Positions 1-8,594 of a stretch of 21,469 nucleotides of DNA are shown in pieces. Numbering within the stretch: position 1 is the first letter of the stretch; every line of letters starts with the position of its first letter. The position numbers and the translations under genes are program-made. The notes under the pieces are model-generated. The model made no database searches. It had not been told where the DNA came from and was given only the letters and a program-made list of their open reading frames with translations. This DNA comes from Chromera velia (lineage: Eukaryota; Sar; Chromeraceae). The stretch lies in the NCBI GenBank assembly GCA_018398765.1, contig JAHBMJ010002201.1, positions 1 to 21,469 of the forward strand, read 5' to 3'.

Positions 1-2
1 CG

Positions 3-28
3 CCCCCCCCCCCCCCCCCCCCCCCCCC
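3..28. repeat. poly-C tract
   Basis: A run of 26 C at the window edge. It is a simple homopolymer, possibly an assembly boundary artefact. No gene is associated with it. Confidence 0.9.
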
Positions 29-190
29 GTCTCTTTTCTTTTCCCTTGTTTGTTATGTCTGCTAGCCGTTTCCTTGCCTGACTGGTTGACGATTGTCTCG
101 ACGGACTCTGTCTTCTCCTTTCAGGGAAAGGAAAAGAAAGAAAGAAAGGATCTGGAGAGGGCAGCGCTGCATGCCGGTCGGACAGGCAGG

Positions 191-238
<48 letters not shown>

Positions 239-1440
239 GTGTGTGTTGACATGCACCGCTTGTCTGTCTGGGTTGTTTTAGTACTCGATTTTGCCTACAT
301 GTCTCCATGCCTCTCACTCATGTCACTCAGTTTGCGTCGCTTGGATTCGCACACTGGCTGGGAATAACATGAATCTATGCATGGAATGCACGCAGGTTTC
401 TGAGCTGGCGATTGTCGGAAACGCTCCTGTTTGGTGATCCTTTTTTTTTCTTTTCTTTTTCTGTCTCATGCACTCGGCCCGTTTCCATTTGTGTGTTTCC
501 CTCCTTTCTTCCTTCCTCCCTTTCTTCCTTCTTGAAATTGCTATAGCCTTCTCTTCTTCTTAGGAGGTAGTGAGTAGCTGCCTGGTTGGGTTTGCTGGGA
601 AGAGGGAAAAGGAAAGTGAAGTGCGAGACCTGAAAGAAAGCAGCGAGGCACACGAACATTCGGGGGGGCTGACTGACTGACTGGCAGATTGACCGGCGAG
701 GTGGCAAAGAGACATGCGCATCAGTACAAAAAAAAAACAGAAAAACACCGAAAGATAAAATGTCCGTTCAATCGGCGTCAAAGGCGATGCAAACATGCAC
801 GAGGCAAAGAAAAAAAAAAATGATGAAGTGATGGATGGAGCGAAGAAAAGAACGGGTCCTTGGCCTCCAATCAGCCAGTATGACGCTAGAAGGAGTCACT
901 GAAAGAAATTTGGAGACAGAGAGAGAGAGAGAAAGAGGAGGAAAGGAAGTGAGGGAGAGAGCAAGAAAGACAAAGCTGTCTGCCCTGCGGTCGTCTCATT
1001 CTTATACCCGCCTTTTCTCTTCATTCTCTCCTTCTTTCTTCTCGTTTTCCCCAATCGATCGATCGATGCAATCACATGACGTTGAATTCAGTTTTCTTCT
1101 CTGACGATCGAGACACAAAAGGGTATTGCATTCGAGCAAGCATGGAAGAAAGGGAGAGAGTGCCGTGGAGTTTTGTGCGTTGTGCTTTGTTTTGGTTTTC
1201 TTGACTCAATTGCGCTTATGCCGCTGTGTGGACGTCCAGCAAGCGCTCCTCAAGCAAATCACTGCCCCTGTTCCCCTTTTTGTGCCCCCCCCCCCGCTTT
1301 CCTCTCTTTCCCCCCCTGCCCGAACGTTTGGGCGGGCCAAACAGGCCTGCTCTCTTCTCTTATGCATAGTGCTGGACGCTGCTGGACTGTGACTGAATTT
1401 GCGATAGTCCACACTGCAGTAAAGTTTGATTCTGGCTTTT
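29..1440. other. Low-complexity intergenic DNA, no gene seen
   Basis: This stretch consists of polypyrimidine and polypurine patches, A runs, a GATC run near 1057-1068 and a C run near 1287-1298. Open frames here are short and made of Ser, Leu, Arg, Glu or Lys low-complexity sequence. None has a recognisable domain or convincing splice pairing, so I annotate no gene. Confidence 0.6.
193..238. repeat. (TC)n microsatellite
   Basis: A nearly pure TC dinucleotide array with one TTT interruption. It makes long Ser/Leu and Arg/Glu open frames on the two strands that are not genes. Confidence 0.9.
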
Positions 1441-2329
1441 ACTGAGAAGTTCACCTACTAGTCAGAGATAAGAAATGAAAGACTGGGGAAAAAATGGGAA
1501 GGTAGATGGGAAGTTGTTATAGCAATAGCTAACTTTGAATCTTAATGAGAATAAGCAAATATTATTTAAATGTTGTTATATTACTTTCTTTTACTGTGAT
1601 GATAAATAAATTTTGTTATAGTGATAACTTGACTACGCTAATGAATTGGCAGTTGAACTGGGTGTTCCTACATAATAAAAGAAGTACAAGGAGTTCAAAC
1701 TTGAAATTTTGCATGGAAGGATACATGCAAGCCAGATAAGTGATAAATGATTTAGTGGTACCCTAGAGCACTGTCATCGTTTTGTCTCATATAAGCAGAC
1801 TGTTTGGTTTAACTAGATTTAACATCACTCTTATTATACTCTTTTCTTTTTTGACGAACAAGCTATGCATGTATGACAATTAAAAAATTAGGAGCTCCCA
1901 ATTTTTTTTTTAGTGTTGATGAATTCCTAGGTAAATTCGTATCAACTCCCAGTTTTAATATACTTAATTCAATGTTAGAAGAAATATGGCAGTTATGCAT
2001 GAAGATACCTCACTTATTACCAAGTTACTAGCTTGTGCTCTAGCTTGTGCTACTATATGTTCCTTCTCTAGCTACTTCTTTATATGCACAGACAACTTCA
2101 TTGTGTATCTATAGTTGTGTGTACATAATTACTTGGTTGAAGTCCAATTAATTTTATGATTGGCATTGGTAGGTAGGTTGCTAGGCAGGTTAACGTGCTT
2201 GGCATGAAGTGTTCTGGCCTAGGCAGGTGTTATTGAACTTGCCAACAACTGCTTGTGGCTTCGCCCCAAGCAGTTACATGTGATGTTGCCCTCAATCATC
2301 AATGTTGAACTTCAGTACTTGGAAATACC

Positions 2330-2427
2330 CCAGGAGGCCAACCTCCCTGAACCTAAGTGCCACTTAAAAAAATATAATCCAGGAGGCCAACCTCCCTGAA
2401 CCTAAGTGCCACTTAAAAAAATATAAT
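2330..2427. repeat. Perfect 2 x 49-bp tandem direct repeat
   Basis: Two adjacent 49-bp units (2330-2378 and 2379-2427) are identical by eye. Each starts CCAGGAGGCCAACCTCCCTG and ends in an A-rich AAATATAAT tail. Complete identity suggests a recent duplication. Confidence 0.9.
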
Positions 2428-2542
2428 CAAGATCATGCCTATCTGTGGCATCGTTTTTCAAGAAACCGTGCACGCCTGGGGTGTAGACGGTTAAGACACC
2501 GTCCTGATATGTGGCTTTGGCTTTCAAGAGACCATAAATGAT

Positions 2543-2559
2543 CCGCGCCTGCGGCGCGG
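2543..2559. other. Perfect GC hairpin (CCGCGCC TGC GGCGCGG)
   Basis: A 7-bp all-GC stem with a 3-nt loop lies in AT-richer surroundings. A second one of the same shape is at 19196-19212. Function is unknown. Confidence 0.7.
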
Positions 2560-3451
2560 ACTTTCAAGCTTATCTAAAAATACGGCTTGAACTTTTAAGT
2601 GGTAGTTAGGTTCAGGGAGGTCAGGAGGCCCTCACAGGTGATAGGCCTATACAGACCACCTCCGGTCACTTTAGGGTTACTTAAGGTACCTGAGGACGCA
2701 AGGCAGGTTTAGACTAGTTTAGACAGCTTTAGAAGACATGGACTAATGCTAACTAATGTACTTAGTGACTGCTTTAATATGATGCTTTAGACAGTGATCA
2801 ATGAGCAGTGTTCCTAGATTCAGAACAGATGGGACGAACCGGAACCATTTGACAGACTAGGCTAGATCTGCCCCTCTTATATGGGGACGCGGCATGCATA
2901 ACAAAAACCTCAATCAACTTTTAGACAGTTTTACAATGTTTTACACTATTTTACACCCACATGGCAGAATTATCCAAACCTGTCAATCATGCACAATATG
3001 TTGCATGGACCTAAAAAACTAGTTCATAAGCTAATTATGCCTTTGAACCTCCCATGAAGAAAGAGTAGGATGAAAAACCAGGATGAAAAAAAAAGAGACG
3101 CAAAAAATATCGCTTTCGCGCTCATTGCGCGCAAAGGCATGCATTCAAAACTGACAAAATCGATCAACTTTCAAAAACGGCCGCGCGGACAGGAGACGTG
3201 CGTCTCTAGAGCTTACCTGTTCTGAAAATGCTGACTTTGAATCCCGTTCTGGTTGCTGAAGACCCCGACAGTGCATGATGACCGTTACCCTCCATTTGGT
3301 GTTTGACTTTCACTGTCCGCTTGAGATCCTGGCTAAAGGGTTGGGGAAGGGAGTTTTTGCTCAGTTAGATCGAACCAGCTTGCGAGTGAGGTCCATTTTG
3401 TTTCTTTTTCTCTGTCTGGACTTTCACTTTCTTTCTACTCAAGAAGAAAAG

Positions 3452-4053
3452 ATGTCGAACACTTTTGACTACCTCATCTGCGTTGACTGGGAGCTCTCTG
3501 GGACCGGCAGAGAACCCCCCAGGGAGACAGAGATCGTCGAGTGGTCCTTTGTGGTGTTCGATGCCGCCAACCGTCAGCGCTCTGACACCAAGCAAATGTT
3601 CATTCGCCCCGAAGTGGTGGCTCCCACTCCTGCCTTCTTCGAGCGCACCGGGTACAACCAGACGCAGCTGACCAACGGCATCACTCTCCAGCAGGCAGTT
3701 GCGGCATTCGACCAGGCTATGTTCCAGCAGGTGGGCCTGCAAAGATGGTCTCCGTGTGAGAATATGCGCATGCACTCGTTGAGACGTCCACTCACAGAGG
3801 AAACTGCCGTCTCCGTCTCTTTCTTCCAATCATGCACCAGGAAGAGTTCGCTACCTGTCTCCCTCTTTCCTCTGGCTGGGTCTGACTGCTTCTCATTATC
3901 AAGAAGCTTGTGTCGTCTTATTTGTTGGGTTCATTTGATTCTGTGCCGCTCGGTCGTGCTTCATCCATTCACTCACAACCGACCGTGTTTAGCCTTTGTT
4001 CTCATTTATCGGACCCCTCCCTTCCCGTCTCTCCCCCCTTCTGTTGTCAATTA

Positions 4054-4120
<67 letters not shown>

Positions 4121-4136
4121 GTCTCTCTCTCTCTCC

Positions 4137-4175
<39 letters not shown>

Positions 4176-4384
4176 GAGAGAGAGAGAGAGAAAGATCAGT
4201 GCGTGTGTATCGCCTGCGCACTCACTAGGACTTTCTTTGATCCGTCCTGCATGCATTCCTGCATGGATGTGCAGGTTGTGTGCAACCAGAAGAACTTCAC
4301 TCTCGTCACTATCGGGTCCACCAAGATCAAGGACTACCTTAGAACTGATGCTGCGAACAAACAGGTAGGTACACAGAGACTTGC

Positions 4385-4435
<51 letters not shown>

Positions 4436-7400
4436 CACTTCTTTCTTTCTGCGTTCATTTCCTTTTCAGGGTGTGTGCACTTTTTGACTTCAAATTGAGG
4501 AGCACTGAAGGAAGAAGGGAGGGACACACAGAAGCAGAAAGAGAGAGGGTGGAAATTGTCTCGCGCTTCGTCTCCCCCTCTCCCTGTCCCCTAAGGCGAC
4601 TTCTTCGATCTCCCTTTCGGTTGCCTGCCTGAATCGATCCCCCCCCCCCCCCTTTATGCAGGTGCGCCTGGCTGCCCACTACAACCACTTCATCGACCTC
4701 TCGGAGGAATTCGCGAAGATCCACCAGCTGTCTTCTCCGAACATCCAGAAGATCTGCGAGGTCCGTCTTAATTTCTTTCTTCCGGTGGCTGCATGCATTT
4801 ACTTTCATAGAAAGAGTTCTGTATGAAAGTACAAACTTCTCCGAACATCCAGAGGATCTGCGAGGTCCGTCTTAATCTCTTTTCGTTCTTTCGGTGGCAA
4901 GGCAAATCAAAGAGGGAGCGTGGGAAGGAAGGAGGATGAAGAACTTGTTTCACCCCTTGTTGAATTGTATGTATGTATGTATGTATTTATATGTGTATGT
5001 ATGTATGTATGTATTTATATGTGTATGTATGGGAAGGAAGGAGGATGAAGAACTAACTTCTTTCACCCACCCCTCGTTGAGTTCCTTTTTCTTTACAATT
5101 TTGTTGGAGGTTGCAAGCGTTCCTTTTTGCTGGCTGGCCTGCTTTCCTGTGCATAGCGAAAGTACTTGTATGCGTCTGTGTGACCGACTGACTGACGAAC
5201 TGAAGGTTTTGTTGTGCATCGCTGCGGTCTATGGTGTGCAGGTCGCCCAGATTCCCTACACCGCAACCACTCACTACGACGGCCTTCCGGCTGCCGAGCT
5301 GGCCGCTCAGCTTGTTGGGCAGGTGGGCAGATAGATGGTTGTTGTACGCATTAAGCAGGACATTCTTGTGTAAACTTTCTGGCCTTTCCCTGAATCGGTC
5401 TATTGATTGTGGAGAGGACTGTTTGGTATTCATTCAGATGCTTGGTGTTGATACAGATGGCATTTTCAGTTCAGTCCGGGGGGGCTTGGCCTTCTTTCAA
5501 AGGAGAATAAATTCAACTCAAGAAGCTCTGCAGACAATTAACAGAATTCTGTGAGCTGAGCAGGATAGACTCTTGGATAGATAGAAGGAAGGAAGAAGTG
5601 ATTGCCATATCGCGTAACTTCTCCTGACATACAGAGACAAATCAAGGATCTGCTTCTCGTCTCTCCATGCTTGCAGCTGTACAACGCCGGGCATGTGTTC
5701 AAGACGGCCACCACGATTCCGGACTCGTACGCATGCGACAGCTCTCGTGTCCCTGCCACCCTCTCTCCTTTCGACCCTGCATTCGACGCTCTCGTCAGGT
5801 CAGGCAGGCAGGGGGTCTGTGAGGGAGGGAGCCTCTTTGAGTGTGTGTGCATGGTGCCTCTCTCTGTCTTTCTGTCACTGTGCATTCTTTTTCGACCGCT
5901 TCCTTCTTTTCTCGTTACCATCGTTCATTCTCTTCCTCTCTCTTTGCGTCTTCCTCTCCTGTCCTGTCTTTTGTTCCCTCCTCTCCCTCTTCCCTCAGCT
6001 GATGGACTTTTCATTTGATGTCATCCTTCCTTCCCCTTTTGGTACAGAATTGTTTTTCTGCGTGCATGTATGGAATTGACTGTTTATTTGATTTCATTCT
6101 TCCTTCCCCTTCATTCATTCATATCTCTGCTCTCTCCCCCTGTCTCTTCTTTCTATCCGCACGCATGCAGAATCCGTGGACTTCAGTATGTGTGTGTATA
6201 TTAATATGCACTCTCTATCTATATGTATGTATATATGTATGTATATATTAATCTATCTATCTATCTATCTGCATGCATGCAGAATCCGCGGACTTCCCTT
6301 CCAGGCAACAGAGAACGAAGTGAGGGCCTTCTTTGGATCTCTTCAGGTCTGTCTGTCTGTCTGTCTGTCTCTCTGTCTGTCTGTCTGTGCGTGGTGGGAA
6401 GGTAGGCAGGGGGTCTGGCCAGCATATAGGTAGATGCATTTTGAATTTTAAAAAGCGTTAGCATGCGTGCATACAGGGGTGAGTAGGTGTGAATGAATGA
6501 CCAAGGCGGGGAAGAGAAACAAGTCGCTCGATCGTAACCTGCACTGCAGAGCAGTATCGAATGGTTCTTCCTTGTGATTTGTTTTGTTGTTTTGCCTATC
6601 CTACTGTCTCTGCGGTAAGGGGAGTTGAGTTGTCGAGGAATGGGGGAGTGAGTGAGTGGTGTCATGGTTGCTTTTGCCTTCTTTTCTTCTGCTCCTTTCT
6701 CTTGAAGTCTCTACGCGTGATGGATGTTGGTCCCTTTTTTTTTCTTCCTTTTTCTGGCCTCTCTCGAGGGCAGGAGGAAGGGTGGGAACTCGCTTTTCGT
6801 TTTTTTTTTTTACATCCTCTTTTTTTTTTCCTTCTTTCTTTCTATCTACTTTCTTTCCTTCTTTCCTTTCTTTCTGTCCCCGCAGGTCCTCCCCGGTCAG
6901 GGTGCCGTGATCTTCATGACCTCCCCCGACGGGCGCTCCTCCGGCGAGGCCTTCGTCCGCTTTGTCGACGCCGCACAGGCAGACCAGGCGATGGAGAAGC
7001 ACAGACAGAACATGGGCACGAGGTTCGTTCGTGAGGAGGATCGGTGTTTGACCCCATGCTCCAAAACACTGCGCTGTGTTGCTCTCTCTGTTGTGTCTGG
7101 TCCTCAAGGGTGGATCGAGAGTCACCCAAAAATTTGGGTTTGTGTTCATTTGTGTTTGTGTCTGAATGTCTGTATCCGCACGTGCATCTCATCTTATTGT
7201 GTTGCTGCAGATACATCGAGTGCTTCAGATCTTCTCAGCCGGAACTGACCAGATACCTGAGGAGACTGGCAGGGGGACCCGAGGCGGGCGGGGCTGCTCC
7301 TGCTGGGGGAGCGGGATCTTTCAGGTTCGTTGCTTTTTTGTTTGTTGGTTTGCCCGGCCTTCCTTCGTTGTCCCCCCCCCCAGCTTCATTTCTTCGTTCA

Positions 7401-8550
7401 TTCCTTTCGGCCCTGTCTCCGCTCTTCTGCAGGTCCCTTCCGCCTATGGATGTGTGATGCGTCAATGGCTTCTCTTGCTCCCTTACCTTTCATTCATTTC
7501 TTCAAAGCATTGCGTTCAAGCCGGGTCGTACACATACGCATGTATGTATGTATGCGTGTTTGTTTGTGCTCAAGCTCTGTCTGTCTGTGTGTCTGTTGCT
7601 GTTGCTGTTGCAGGTCTGTCGTGCGCATGAGGGGCCTCCCCTGGAGCGCCAACGCCAACGACGTCTCCGAATTCTTCGCCCGTGGAGGTTTCAACGTCCC
7701 CAATTCCGAGGTCAGCATGGAAACCTTTTTGTCCATCTGCCCCTCTCTCTGTTTGTTTGTCTGCCTGCGAACAAGGGCATCAGTGAGGGAGGGAGGATCA
7801 GAGGAAGGAAGGAAAAGGAAGACTCCATCCATCCATCCATCCATCCATCGGGGTTCCCATGTGTGGGCATGTCCTGTGGCAAGGTGTTCGTTTTCTCTGT
7901 TTTCTCCTCCCTTCTTCTCCCCTGCTGATTTCTTGAACCCCGTGCTCCCATTTGCGTTCTTTCTCTCTTTGTTGTTGGACTGATCGATCTCGCTCCTTTC
8001 CTCTGCCCCTCCCTCTAGGCAAACGATGGAGGGAGCATCGTCCTTCCAGGAACGTGAGAGGTCTCTGTGTGTGTGCGCGCACTTTATGGCAGTGTATGCG
8101 TATGTACCTATGTGTGTGTATGAATACGTGAAGAACCCGTGTGTTTGAGAGAGAGCATGCATGCAGGTGGCCATCGGTCTGGGTCCCGACGGGCGCCCCT
8201 TTGTCTTGATTTTCATGTATGTATGTATGAATGAATATGTACGTATGTCAAAGAATTCTGTATGAAAATAAATGCAGGTGGCCATCGGTCTGGGTCCTGA
8301 CGGGCGTCCCTCTGGAGACGCCTGGGCCTGTCTGCCCTCTGACGAGGACGCAGACAGAGCGAGGACAGAACTCAACAAGCAGACTCTCGGCAGCAGGTCG
8401 GGAGGGAGGGAAGGAGAAAGAAAAGAAAAGAAAGGAAAAGAAAAGGGGGGAGAGATACTTGAGGGAGTGGCGAGCCGTGTGTACATTATATTTCATTCCC
8501 TTGTCGAGCTTCGGACGAGTCCCTTCCTTTTTTTATTGACTATGCAGAGA

Positions 8551-8594
<44 letters not shown>

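Larger units (their letters stand above)
2330..2630. mobile_element. Foldback / MITE-like element (candidate)
   Basis: The 49-bp left repeat has an imperfect inverted counterpart of about 38 bp at 2593-2630, which reads TTTTAAGTGG...CAGGAGGCC. The two arms enclose about 165 bp that contain a perfect 7-bp-stem GC hairpin (2543-2559). Long terminal inverted arms around a non-coding core fit a foldback or MITE-type element. I see no clear target-site duplication, and the core encodes no protein. A related fragment (AGGAGGCCAACTTCCCT) occurs near 19354. Confidence 0.45.
1441..3274. other. AT-richer gene-free stretch with foldback repeat
   Basis: Base composition changes visibly near 1441 to AT-rich, non-microsatellite sequence and reverts near 3275. 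No open frame looks coding. The stretch contains the 49-bp direct repeat and its inverted partner at 2330-2630 and two GC-only hairpins (about 2543 and 3116). It may be decayed mobile-element DNA, but no transposase or reverse-transcriptase motif is visible. Confidence 0.5.
3452..5798 (+). other. Exons 1-5: DEDDh exonuclease-fold domain, probably catalytically degenerate
   Basis: Residues 1-~215. The first exonuclease motif is visible as CVDWELSGTG, with acidic residues D12 and E14 where DnaQ/ERI1 enzymes have DxE. Exon 2 (FTLVTIGSTKIKDYL) matches the region carrying the second catalytic Asp, but a Ser (S108) sits at about that place. Exon 4 (HYDGLPAAELAAQLVGQ) matches the third motif, but the usual Asp after GL is replaced by Pro/Ala. 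The fold looks kept and the metal site incomplete, so a binding or scaffold role is inferred. The alignment is by eye. Confidence 0.6.
5792..7324 (+). other. Exons 5 end-8: quasi-RRM1 and Gly/Ala linker
   Basis: RRM1 starts at VRIRGLPF (residues 223-230), which spans the exon 5/6 junction. It continues through the RNP1-like GRSSGEAFVRF (261-271) in exon 7 and ends with RYIECF (291-296) in exon 8. The RGLPF signature and the absence of the aromatic RNP pair are typical of quasi-RRMs, which bind G-rich or GU-rich RNA through loops. A short Gly/Ala/Pro linker follows. Confidence 0.8.

Noticed and set aside
1545-1739. 64-codon plus-strand frame in AT-rich DNA
   Set aside because: Short, no domain, and no splice partner. 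Open frames of this size are expected by chance.
2475-2530. tRNA-like or tRNA-SINE sequence (GTGTAGACGGTTAAGACAC)
   Set aside because: It resembles a D-arm/A box, but no acceptor stem, anticodon arm or B box pairs up.
3275-3451. N-terminal extension of the ESRP-like protein from the ATG at 3275
   Set aside because: It is in frame and open, but the 59 residues are hydrophobic/low complexity, while the exonuclease fold begins at the ATG at 3452. Treated as probable 5' UTR.
3996-4487. 163-codon frame through CT/GT/CA repeats
   Set aside because: Microsatellite-derived Ser/Leu, Cys/Val and Thr/His runs that overlap intron 1, exon 2 and intron 2 in a frame that partly shares exon 2. Only exon 2 is coding.
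7434-7458. Alternative exon 9 acceptor (CTTCTGCAG|GTCCC)
   Set aside because: Splicing there reaches a TGA after a few codons. The acceptor at 7613 leads into RRM2.
8020-8054. Extra exon encoding ANDGGSIVLPG between exons 9 and 10
   Set aside because: It has an acceptor and a GTGAGA donor, but its length (35 nt) breaks the frame, and RRM2 spacing matches RRM1 without it.
7494-8486. 330-codon minus-strand open frame opposite exons 9-10
   Set aside because: It is antisense to well-supported coding exons and introns of the ESRP-like gene and contains repeat-derived residues.
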